Positions 25,202 through 33,021 of a stretch of DNA of 64,000 bases are shown piece by piece. Origin of the DNA: an uncultured Sphingomonadaceae bacterium (lineage in GTDB: Bacteria > Pseudomonadota > Alphaproteobacteria > Sphingomonadales > Sphingomonadaceae). The notes beneath the pieces are model-generated. The model did not search any database. It was not told the DNA's origin and saw only the letters and a list, made by a program, of their open reading frames with translations. The position numbers were made by a program, and so were the translations under genes. The DNA lies in assembly GCA_937996655.1 (NCBI GenBank), contig CALKUK010000012.1:372001-436000 (forward strand), given 5' to 3'. Each line of letters begins with the position of its first letter. Position 1 is the stretch's first letter.

Positions 25202-25918
25202 TTAGTCTGGGATCACCCCGGCAAATCGGTACCCTATCGGCGTCTCCACAAATCCTATTGCCTTGAATGCGCCTTCATCCAGCGTGCCAATGGACCGCAG
25301 CACGAAGGAAAAGTGTTGCGGCCTCTGGGCTGGCACGTCGAGGAGAAGCATCCCTTTCGCGTCTGGATCGCTCAGCCGAAAGGACAGATGGCCATTGTTG
25401 CAAGAGGCCGCGCCAGACATTTGTGGCCCGACCGCGCGGGCCAATAATCCGGCGGATAGGTGGACGGTCATCTGGCCGCTGGCTTCGGTACACCGGCCGC
25501 TCGTGAAGCGCAGGCTGAGCCCGGAAAACTGAGCTGTCTCAAAACCAATGGCGCGCAGTTCCCCACCCAGCACAAGCGGTGCATCGATATTGTGGACACC
25601 TTGACCCGCCAGCCCGGCAAAGCCTTCGCCAGACACGCCGTTGCCCGCCAAGGAGGATATCCTGAAGCGTGCTGAACCGCGAAGTAGATCCAACGGGGTC
25701 ACCTGCACGCGAAGATCGCCAAGCCGCGCGCCTTCAAACGACACGTCCAGCATCCGGCCGGTCCAGGCGGTGCCATCGACGGTCCGCGCGGCAATACCGC
25801 TGTCGCCAAGCCCCGCAATCGCGACAAGGATAGCGAGCGGCAACAGCCAGACCGCAAAACCGAAAAAGGCGATGACACCGAATAGGCTCCATGCGTGTCT
25901 GGGGGAGATGCGGAACAT
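25202..25918 (-). CDS. gspN: Type II secretion system protein N
   Basis: Bitopic inner-membrane protein of 238 residues with an N-terminal anchor (about 10-36) and a periplasmic beta-rich domain containing TAWTGRMLDVSFEGARLGDLRVQVTPLDLL-like segments of the GspN family. GspN is an accessory, dispensable part of type II systems; it is thought to work with GspC near the secretin. It is the last gene of the gsp operon, sharing one base with gspM. Sequence conservation in GspN is low, so position contributes to the call. Confidence 0.85.
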   Translation of the reverse strand: MFRISPRHAWSLFGVIAFFGFAVWLLPLAILVAIAGLGDSGIAARTVDGTAWTGRMLDVSFEGARLGDLRVQVTPLDLLRGSARFRISSLAGNGVSGEGFAGLAGQGVHNIDAPLVLGGELRAIGFETAQFSGLSLRFTSGRCTEASGQMTVHLSAGLLARAVGPQMSGAASCNNGHLSFRLSDPDAKGMLLLDVPAQRPQHFSFVLRSIGTLDEGAFKAIGFVETPIGYRFAGVIPD

Positions 25919-26394
25919 TATACGCTGCTGGCCCGTAAGACCGCGTTGAAGGTGACGGTGCCGTCGCCATTAGCCAGCATCGAAGCCGTCTGCGCGATCA
26001 CGCCTTGGCGTTCAAGCGCGCCGAGCCAAGCGAAGAGCGCCCGGGATTTCGCCGCGCTGATGACCACCTGATATTGACCCTGCTGGCCCTGTTCGTTTTT
26101 GGCGAGAGTGAAGCCGGCCTCTATGCAGGATTTGGTGATGACCGCCCCGACATCGAGCCCGCTGCTCACAGGGGCTGCGCCAATCCGCTTTGCCTCGGCC
26201 ACCATCGCCTGTGTGCGGGACAGCCGGTCTAGGGACTCGGATTGCACCGCGCGCGACGTCTCAAGATAGGCATTCGCCGGTCGCCAGATCAGGAACCAGG
26301 CCACCATCGTCGTGACAAGGGCAGCAAGAACAGCCAAAAGGATGCGCTCGCACGGCGTCCTGCCTCGCCACCAGTCGCGCAGAATCTCGATCAT
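25918..26394 (-). CDS. gspM: Type II secretion system protein M
   Basis: Bitopic inner-membrane protein of 158 residues: short cytoplasmic end (REWWRG-like WWRGRTPCER), one transmembrane helix (about 16-36) and a periplasmic coiled-coil plus ferredoxin-like domain. GspM partners GspL in the assembly platform. Its start overlaps the gspL stop by 4 nt (ATGA). Confidence 0.88.
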   Translation of the reverse strand: MIEILRDWWRGRTPCERILLAVLAALVTTMVAWFLIWRPANAYLETSRAVQSESLDRLSRTQAMVAEAKRIGAAPVSSGLDVGAVITKSCIEAGFTLAKNEQGQQGQYQVVISAAKSRALFAWLGALERQGVIAQTASMLANGDGTVTFNAVLRASSV

Positions 26395-27449
26395 TTCACC
26401 CTCATTTCAAATTCGGTGCGACGCGCGCTACTTGTTACGCTTGTCGGCCCCCGATTGACCTGCAACCCTGCGGCACGCAGCCGGTCTGCCATGGCCAGCA
26501 GATCCCCTTCATTGGTCGCCTGCACAGTCGCTTTGGTGACGCCCTGTGCATCGAATGTCAGCGCCGCAAGCGAACTGCCCTTGGTGGCTTTGACCGCCTC
26601 CAGAAGGACAGCAGATGTCGGACCAAAGCCAAGGCCGGGGCCGCGCAGCCCCGTCAGGCGGCGTTCAAGGGCCGCTTGCGGCGCCAGATCTTCTCGGGCG
26701 GCCACGGTCCGGGCAAGATCATCACTGGCCCGGTCAAGCTGCGCTGCCGACCAATGAAGCCGCACGGCGAGCATGAGGGGAGTAAGAACCGTCGCAAGCA
26801 AGATGAGGCCAATAAGGACGCCACAGATTTGCGCAAACCGCTGCGTTGAACCCCAAGATCGTGCTGGGGCAAAGGAGCCCTGTCGCAAATCCACCTCAGC
26901 GGCCGCCACCGCACGCGCGATCTGGAGGGCCGCATCTTCTTCGCTCAACAGCTCGACGGGTTGGCTCGCAATCAGGACTTCGTCATAAGCGGGGTCCGAA
27001 AGGAAGGCGAGATCACCGCTGCGCAGCACGGTTTCCTCCGCCACCGCCATGCGGACAAAACCTTGTTCCACGGGGGGCGGGGCGAGCTGCGCCGGGATGA
27101 CCGGTTTAGGCGAAAGCCCGGCTTCGGTCAGCATCTCAAGCCAGGCCGCGAAGCGATGACGGTCGACGATGGCAATATGGGTGCCGGCTGCAAAATGTAG
27201 GTCCTCAGGTGCAGTCAGCACGCTATCGGCAGCGACCCGTTTACCAATGGCGACCGCCTGTGCGCGGGGAAGCCCGGCACCAAGGTCCATGAAGACAGTT
27301 GTTTCCGCCGCAGGATAAATGGCTGCGACCGCTTCATTCTCTTCGCGCGCGGGCAATCCAATGCCGCTGCCGATCGGCGCGCCGTCTGCAAAGCGCCACC
27401 AGCGCGTCTGTTCTCCGGGCAGGAGAACAAGTCCCGTATACTCTGTCAC
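26391..27449 (-). CDS. gspL: Type II secretion system protein L
   Basis: Inner-membrane protein of 352 residues: a cytoplasmic actin-like domain (about 1-210, with MDLGAGLPRAQAVA) that docks the GspE ATPase, one transmembrane helix (about 218-240) and a periplasmic ferredoxin-like domain pairing with GspM. It starts at GTG 27449 inside the gspK stop (GTGA overlap). The divergent sequence is typical of GspL; fold order and operon position support the call. Confidence 0.87.
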   Translation of the reverse strand: MTEYTGLVLLPGEQTRWWRFADGAPIGSGIGLPAREENEAVAAIYPAAETTVFMDLGAGLPRAQAVAIGKRVAADSVLTAPEDLHFAAGTHIAIVDRHRFAAWLEMLTEAGLSPKPVIPAQLAPPPVEQGFVRMAVAEETVLRSGDLAFLSDPAYDEVLIASQPVELLSEEDAALQIARAVAAAEVDLRQGSFAPARSWGSTQRFAQICGVLIGLILLATVLTPLMLAVRLHWSAAQLDRASDDLARTVAAREDLAPQAALERRLTGLRGPGLGFGPTSAVLLEAVKATKGSSLAALTFDAQGVTKATVQATNEGDLLAMADRLRAAGLQVNRGPTSVTSSARRTEFEMRVK

Positions 27450-28417
27450 GAATTTCCTCCAAAATTCCGTCGGACCGTTTTGATGTTCTGCAGCCGACCG
27501 TCCAGCAGGCTCGACTGATGGAAGTGAATGCCACCAAGCTCAATCGCAATCCCCAAATCAAACCAGGTCGTCCGCAATTGTGGTTGGCCCAGCACGTCTG
27601 CCGCAGGTGTAACGCCGCTCAGCGCCGGGAGCTTCCAGAAATCATAAACGCTGGAATAGCCATCAGCGGGCCGCTCCGCGATCAGTTTGCGGGCTGAGGC
27701 GTCGGGCAACTGGCCCGGCAGCAGCATCATCAGCAAAGGAAATTGGCCTTCGGTCAACGTATTGACGTTCAGAGGGGATAACGCAGCTTCGGGAAGGGCG
27801 CAGACCCAGGGACGCAGGGCCATGAAGGCCGCCGGAGTGACACCTGCCACCGCCCGCAACTCGCTTGTGTCTGCCATCAGGGTGTTGCCGGTGCGATAGC
27901 CAACATAGCTTTCGTCTTCCGCCCCGCCGGGCAGGGGTTGGGTATCGCTGTCGATCCAGTCTGTCGCAGCCAGCGAAATGCGTCTGGCCACGGGCCTAGT
28001 GATGCCAATGGCGACCATTAGGCCTTCAAATTGCAACATCGCTGCAGGCCTTGCGGTATAGCCACCTTCGCCGCTGCCGGTGACCAGGGAGTTGAGGTTG
28101 AAGCAGTTGCCCGCATCCCGCAGCGTCACCGTTGCAGTGCCGCCGTCGATAGGAAAGGGCATGGGCTTGCCGAGCCAGCCGCCCGCCAGCGTCGTCCGCC
28201 CGGGTGCGGCTTGGGCGATGTCGGCAATGCGAGAGGCCGCGACCAGCTCTCCTGCCTGTGCGTAGGCGCGTGACTGATCCATTGCCGACATGTTTCCGGC
28301 CAAGCGGGTTGCAATCGTCAATTTATCTAAAGCCGCCACGGCGAGGACCGAGATCAGAGCCACCAGCAACAACACGGTCAGTAGGGCTGCGCCTTCTTCG
28401 CTGTTCCGAACTTTCAT
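27446..28417 (-). CDS. gspK: Type II secretion minor pseudopilin K
   Basis: Large minor pseudopilin of 323 residues that caps the pseudopilus tip with GspI and GspJ. The prepilin signal is NSEEGAALLTVLLLVALISVL: short basic leader, cleavage after Gly, hydrophobic helix. GspK lacks the Glu5 of other pseudopilins, and here position 5 after the Gly is indeed hydrophobic. The insertion domain with FNLNSLV and the helical SAM-like part follow. Start overlaps gspJ stop by 4 nt. Confidence 0.92.
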   Translation of the reverse strand: MKVRNSEEGAALLTVLLLVALISVLAVAALDKLTIATRLAGNMSAMDQSRAYAQAGELVAASRIADIAQAAPGRTTLAGGWLGKPMPFPIDGGTATVTLRDAGNCFNLNSLVTGSGEGGYTARPAAMLQFEGLMVAIGITRPVARRISLAATDWIDSDTQPLPGGAEDESYVGYRTGNTLMADTSELRAVAGVTPAAFMALRPWVCALPEAALSPLNVNTLTEGQFPLLMMLLPGQLPDASARKLIAERPADGYSSVYDFWKLPALSGVTPAADVLGQPQLRTTWFDLGIAIELGGIHFHQSSLLDGRLQNIKTVRRNFGGNS

Positions 28418-29010
28418 GATCCGGCCCCGATGAGAAAGACACGGCGGACGGCCACGCCATCACGGTGTACCAGTGTGAGTTCTGCGGCTGCAGGTAGAGC
28501 CATCGGGTCATCGTTGGTCGCGACGTCGCCCCATTGCCCCTTGGCATCGCGAAGACGAACGGATGCGGAGGCTAGGTCTTTGGCCAACGTCATTTCTGTT
28601 TCGGACTCAGCGCCATCAAGCATGGGACGGGCCGCCCGCACCAGCCGGTTGCCGTTCATGCGCAGGTCAACCCGCTGCAATTCTGCCCTTGGGGCATCTG
28701 TCGCATTCGACCAGCCCGCCCGGACGTAAGAGAGCAAACGTCCTTCTCCGGTGCCGGCAAATGCGGGTTCCAGCCGGCCATTGGCATCGCGCGTTGGGCG
28801 AGCGACCGCTTGCTGAAGGTCCGCCTGAAGTAAGGCGGAGATGCGCCGTTCCTCTGCGACTTTGCCCAGCGCTGTGCCAACGGCGGCCTGTGTCGAAACC
28901 GCCGCCCCGAGCAAACCTATCCCCGCCGCCGCCAGCAGGCTGAAGATCACGAGGGCGACCACCAGTTCGACAAGGGTGAATCCCTGTGTTTCGTGCGTAG
29001 TGACGGTCAT
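28414..29010 (-). CDS. gspJ: Type II secretion minor pseudopilin J
   Basis: Minor pseudopilin of 198 residues with prepilin peptidase site TQG|FTLVELVVALVIFSLL (Glu5 present) and a C-terminal beta domain (ERISALLQADLQQAVARP, RVDLRMNGNRLVRA). The open frame runs back to 29124, but ATG 29010 gives the standard short leader and a 4-nt ATGA overlap with gspI. Confidence 0.92.
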   Translation of the reverse strand: MTVTTHETQGFTLVELVVALVIFSLLAAAGIGLLGAAVSTQAAVGTALGKVAEERRISALLQADLQQAVARPTRDANGRLEPAFAGTGEGRLLSYVRAGWSNATDAPRAELQRVDLRMNGNRLVRAARPMLDGAESETEMTLAKDLASASVRLRDAKGQWGDVATNDDPMALPAAAELTLVHRDGVAVRRVFLIGAGS

Positions 29011-29369
29011 TTTGATTTCCGCACAACCGTCAGCGCTCCGGCAAAGCGGCGTTGGGAATCCGTAATCATAATATCGACGCGCAAGATGGCCGGATCGGCC
29101 GTGCGGCTCGTCGTGCGCGCCCATATCCAGCTGCGGCCCCCATTTTCGGTGGTGCCGACCGCCCGACCGACCGAAGGTGCAACCGGATCTGTAATCGTTT
29201 CAGCGGCGATATTCTGGGCCACAATCTGGCCGAAGGTCCGCGTCGCCACGTCTGCCGACGACCGCACCGTTGCGGCGTTCAGCCGGATGAGGGCAAGGGC
29301 GGCGAGGCTGAAGATAGCCAGCGCGACCAACATCTCGATCAGGGTAAATCCGGACTCACGATCCGACAT
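29007..29369 (-). CDS. gspI: Type II secretion minor pseudopilin I
   Basis: Minor pseudopilin of 120 residues. The leader MSDRESG is followed by FTLIEMLVALAIFSLAALA with Glu5, the type IV pilin-like signal. ATG 29369 was chosen over longer in-frame starts because it yields the normal 7-residue leader and a GAAGG ribosome binding site. It overlaps gspH by 14 nt and gspJ by 4 nt. Confidence 0.9.
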   Translation of the reverse strand: MSDRESGFTLIEMLVALAIFSLAALALIRLNAATVRSSADVATRTFGQIVAQNIAAETITDPVAPSVGRAVGTTENGGRSWIWARTTSRTADPAILRVDIMITDSQRRFAGALTVVRKSK

Positions 29370-29829
29370 GGACCGTGCCTTCGGCATCAACTGAAACGCC
29401 AATCGCCGTGTCACCATGGACCAGCGACACCTTGGCCGGCTCGCTTGGCAGGCCGGTGGGATCAAAAACGATGCGTAAGTCGCCACTGGCCGCCGTGCTT
29501 GCCCGCGTTTTGGCATCCCAACGTACCGGCGCGAACGGTTTTTCGGTCAGGGGCAGCCAACGACCGTCCAATTGCCGCTCAAACCGATAGCTTTGAGGGC
29601 TGATGGAGACCGCCATGTCGCGGCCTTCGATAATGGCGGCATCGCGCACAGCAGAGGTGCGTGCGGCAAAGGCTTCGGCTTCATTGCGCACAGCCCCCGC
29701 CGGATCTCGCGTGTTGAGCGCCACTGCTGCCGTCGCCACGCCCAATATGGCAACCACGACCATCAGTTCCAACAGGGTAAAGCCCTGTTGATCCTCTGGT
29801 GTTTTATGGGGTGCCGAATTGCGGGTCAT
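29356..29829 (-). CDS. gspH: Type II secretion minor pseudopilin H
   Basis: Minor pseudopilin of 157 residues: leader ending DQQG, cleavage site FTLLELMVVVAILGVATAA with Glu5, then a GspH C-terminal beta domain with ERQLDGRWLPL. ATG 29829 lies 17 bp after gspG; a TTG at 29856 would overlap the gspG stop and is the alternative. Confidence 0.88.
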   Translation of the reverse strand: MTRNSAPHKTPEDQQGFTLLELMVVVAILGVATAAVALNTRDPAGAVRNEAEAFAARTSAVRDAAIIEGRDMAVSISPQSYRFERQLDGRWLPLTEKPFAPVRWDAKTRASTAASGDLRIVFDPTGLPSEPAKVSLVHGDTAIGVSVDAEGTVHVGS

Positions 29830-29846
29830 AGGTGAGGATGAGGCAT

Positions 29847-30290
29847 TTACTGCCAACTGCCGATATCAGCCCCGTCGCCTTCGCCCCCTTCGGCACCATC
29901 GGCACCGAACGAATAGACATCGAAGGCGCCATGCTGGCCGGGCTGGCGATATTGATAGTCCTTCCCCCAAGGGTCCTTGGGAAGCCTGCGGATGTAGCCG
30001 CCGGTGCCGCCCGGTGCCGTGCTTGTCCCCCCGAGGAGGGCGTTGAGGCCTCCAGCGGCATCCGGATAATGCAGCGTGTTCAGGCGATACATTTCGATCG
30101 CCTGGCTCAGCGTTGCGATATCGGCCTTGGCCTTGCTCTGCATCGCCTTGTCCTGGCTCGGCAGAACGTTGATCATGACGACGGTGGCCAGCAGGCCAAG
30201 GATAACAATGACGACCAGCAGTTCAACGAGGCTGAACCCGTCTTCTTTGTCGTGCTCCGTTTCTGCACTGGTGTTGCAGTTCTGTTTCAT
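29847..30290 (-). CDS. gspG: Type II secretion major pseudopilin G
   Basis: Major pseudopilin of 147 residues that polymerises into the secretion piston. Leader ends KEDG, followed by FSLVELLVVIVILGLLATVV with Glu5. The C-terminal domain has the diagnostic YPDAAGGLNALL, YIRRLPKDPWG and a SFGADGAEGGEG-DGADIGSW end, the calcium-binding loop of the GspG family. It is preceded by gspF with a 9-bp gap. Confidence 0.96.
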   Translation of the reverse strand: MKQNCNTSAETEHDKEDGFSLVELLVVIVILGLLATVVMINVLPSQDKAMQSKAKADIATLSQAIEMYRLNTLHYPDAAGGLNALLGGTSTAPGGTGGYIRRLPKDPWGKDYQYRQPGQHGAFDVYSFGADGAEGGEGDGADIGSWQ

Positions 30291-30299
30291 GTCGGCCTT

Positions 30300-31523
30300 T
30301 CAAGCAGCAGCAAGCGTTTCGATCTGAAGGATTGGAAGTAGGATCGCGAGCACGATCAGCGCCACGACGCAACCCATTATCACGATGATAGCAGGTTCAA
30401 GGAGCGAGAGCGCGGTCGCTGTGAAGCGGTCAAATTCGCGTTCCAGATATTCGGCAGACCGTTCCAGCATTTGATCCAGCTCGCCGGAACTCTCCCCTGA
30501 GGCGGTGAGATAGACAAGCAGCGGAGGAAAGACGCCCGCGCGCTTGAGCGCCGCGGACAGGCTGCCGCCGCTCCGCACAGACTCTGCAATGTCCTGCGTG
30601 GCAACGCGCAGGGCACGGTTGTTGACCGTCTGTCCAGTCAGAAGGAGACCCTCCAGCAAGGGAAGGCGGCTGGCAACCATGGTAGCCAGCGTGCGCGCCA
30701 TCCGCGCGGCGTGAAGATCTCGGATAAGCTTGCCAACCAGTGGGAGCCGCAAAATGGCGCCGTCAAAACGCAGACGCGTCGCTGGGCGGCGCAGGCAATG
30801 GGCGCCGAACAAAGCACCGCCCAGCAGGCCGGTAAAGAGGAGCGGCCACCAGCTTGCCAGAAAGCCAGAAAGCGCGATGATGATCCGTGTCAGTAACGGC
30901 AATTGCTGTCCGACGTTGTCAAACTGTTCGACGATACGGGGCACGACCCAGACCATGAGCGCGAACACGACAACCATGGCCACCATTGCGAGTACAATTG
31001 GGTAGGCCAGCGCCGCTGTAATTCGACCGCGCACTTCGGCTTGCCGTTCCTGAAGGTCAGCCAGCCGGTCAAGGATTTGCGGGAGGGTCCCGGCGGCCTC
31101 GCCGGCAGAGACCATCGCACGGTACAGCGGTGGGAAGCTGCGCGGCGCGCGTGCCATCGCCTCGGCAAGTCGCAGGCCTTCAAACACGCCGCCATGCACC
31201 TCGCTTACAATCTGCCGCACATGATCCTGCTCGGTCTGGCGCACGATGATGCGCAGCGCTTCCTCCAGCGGGGAGACAGCACACAGGGTCGACAGTTGGC
31301 GCGTGAACAAGGTGAGCTGCTGCACTGACATTTTGCGCTGCCTAAGGCGCTCTAGCGAGAATAGCGGTGCCCGCGCCGCGCGCCCTGTCGATGGGTTGAT
31401 GTCTAACGGGTAAAGATTGCGGCGCTGCAGGAGGTCACGCGCTGCCCGCGCATCCTCTGCGTCTAACGTGCCGCGCCGTTCCCGCCCGGTCGCGTCAATT
31501 GCTGCGTAATCAAAGCTGCTCAC
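30300..31523 (-). CDS. gspF: Type II secretion inner-membrane platform protein F
   Basis: Polytopic platform protein of 407 residues with two homologous T2SSF domains, each ending in hydrophobic helices: VMVLAYPIVLAMVAMVVVF-like first membrane region and the closing ALSLLEPAIIVIMGCVVALIVLAILLPI. The N-terminal domain starts FDYAAIDATGRERRG. I chose GTG 31523, which has AGGA eight bases upstream and gives the usual length; ATG 31532 (three residues longer) is an alternative. It overlaps gspE by 14 nt. Confidence 0.93.
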   Translation of the reverse strand: MSSFDYAAIDATGRERRGTLDAEDARAARDLLQRRNLYPLDINPSTGRAARAPLFSLERLRQRKMSVQQLTLFTRQLSTLCAVSPLEEALRIIVRQTEQDHVRQIVSEVHGGVFEGLRLAEAMARAPRSFPPLYRAMVSAGEAAGTLPQILDRLADLQERQAEVRGRITAALAYPIVLAMVAMVVVFALMVWVVPRIVEQFDNVGQQLPLLTRIIIALSGFLASWWPLLFTGLLGGALFGAHCLRRPATRLRFDGAILRLPLVGKLIRDLHAARMARTLATMVASRLPLLEGLLLTGQTVNNRALRVATQDIAESVRSGGSLSAALKRAGVFPPLLVYLTASGESSGELDQMLERSAEYLEREFDRFTATALSLLEPAIIVIMGCVVALIVLAILLPILQIETLAAA

Positions 31524-33021
31524 TATCCGCATCCTGACGAGAAACACGGATGGCTTCTTCCGCAGTGGTCACGCCGTCGCGCACAAGACCCAAGACCGAT
31601 TGGGACAAGGTGGGTGCCGTTGCAAACACATGGCGTGCAATGCGGTCCTCATCTGACCCATCGTTGATCATCTGGCGGATGCTGTCATCGATGCGGATCG
31701 CCTCGTAGACGCCGACTCGTCCCTTAAAGCCGGTATCATTGCATTGCGGACAGCCACTAGGTTCAAAGATGCGCTCCGCGTTCAGGTCGGGCAGCTGGCG
31801 GCTGGCATTGGTTGCGACATGTTCGACGCGGCAATGGGGGCACAAGCGCCGGACAAGACGCTGCGCGACGACGGCGCGCAATGTGGAGGCAAGGAGGAAC
31901 GGCTCCACCTTCATATCGCGCAGGCGGGTGATCGCCCCGACGGCATCATTGGTGTGCACCGTGGACAGAACAAGGTGCCCGGTCAGCGATGCCTGCACCG
32001 CGATTTCCGCTGTCTCCCGGTCACGGATTTCGCCGATCATGACGACATCAGGATCCTGACGCAAAATGGCGCGCAGCCCGGCGGCAAAGGTCATACCGAC
32101 TTTTGCATTCACCTGTGTCTGGCCCACGCCTTCAATGGCGTATTCCACCGGGTCTTCCACCGTCAGGATATTGCGCGACCCGTTGTTGAGCAGACGCAGA
32201 CCCGCATAAAGCGATGTTGTTTTACCAGAACCGGTCGGGCCGGTGACCAGCACGATGCCATTGGGTTCGGATAAAGCCCCACGAAAGACCGCAAGACTGG
32301 CCGGGTCCATACCCAGCCCATCAAGGCCAATGACTGCACTTTCCTTGTCGAGTATACGCAGCACCACCCGCTCTCCAGCGCGGGCGGGAAGCGTCGACAC
32401 ACGGACGTCGAGCTGTTTCCCGCCGAGCGTCAGCGAGATGCGGCCATCCTGCGGGATGCGCCGTTCAGCAATGTCGAGGCGCGCCATCACCTTGATGCGG
32501 CTGACGACTACCGGGGCCACATGGGCCGGCAGGCGAAGGGCTTCCCGCAACAGGCCGTCGATCCGCATCCGGACGACGAGCGTTGACTCAAACGGCTCGA
32601 CATGGACGTCGGACACGCCCTGCCGCACAGCCTCTGCGATCATGCCGTTGATTAGGCGAATGACCGGGGCATCATCTGCAGTGTCGAGCAGATCGTCCGC
32701 CGATGGCATGCCCCCGACGAACAGATCACCATCTTCCTTTATGCCAAAGGTTCCTGCAGCGGCAGCGGCCGACCCATCCAGCGCGTAGGTACGCGACAGC
32801 TGGTCGTTAAAAAGCGCGTCACTTGTCTGTTCAACCGAAAAGGGGCGCTGCAGCCAGCGGCGCAATTCGGGCAGGGCACGCCCGTCGGCACCCGGGCGCA
32901 TCAATACCCGCAGCTCGCCTTCTGCGCCGTCCCTGAGAAGGAGCCCATGTTTGCGCACAAAGGCGTAGGGCAGGACGAGGACGTTCTCCCCTACGGCCTC
33001 AACAGGGACCTGTTCGGTCAA
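31510..33021 (-). CDS. gspE: Type II secretion ATPase E
   Basis: Cytoplasmic hexameric ATPase of 503 residues that drives pseudopilus assembly. Walker A is TGPTGSGKTTSLYAG, Walker B lies in DPDVVMIGEIRDRETAE, and the four-cysteine zinc domain reads CPHC...CPQC between about residues 395 and 440. The N-terminal domain that binds GspL precedes it. The start ATG 33021 overlaps the gspD stop by 4 nt. Confidence 0.96.
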   Translation of the reverse strand: MTEQVPVEAVGENVLVLPYAFVRKHGLLLRDGAEGELRVLMRPGADGRALPELRRWLQRPFSVEQTSDALFNDQLSRTYALDGSAAAAAGTFGIKEDGDLFVGGMPSADDLLDTADDAPVIRLINGMIAEAVRQGVSDVHVEPFESTLVVRMRIDGLLREALRLPAHVAPVVVSRIKVMARLDIAERRIPQDGRISLTLGGKQLDVRVSTLPARAGERVVLRILDKESAVIGLDGLGMDPASLAVFRGALSEPNGIVLVTGPTGSGKTTSLYAGLRLLNNGSRNILTVEDPVEYAIEGVGQTQVNAKVGMTFAAGLRAILRQDPDVVMIGEIRDRETAEIAVQASLTGHLVLSTVHTNDAVGAITRLRDMKVEPFLLASTLRAVVAQRLVRRLCPHCRVEHVATNASRQLPDLNAERIFEPSGCPQCNDTGFKGRVGVYEAIRIDDSIRQMINDGSDEDRIARHVFATAPTLSQSVLGLVRDGVTTAEEAIRVSRQDADSEQL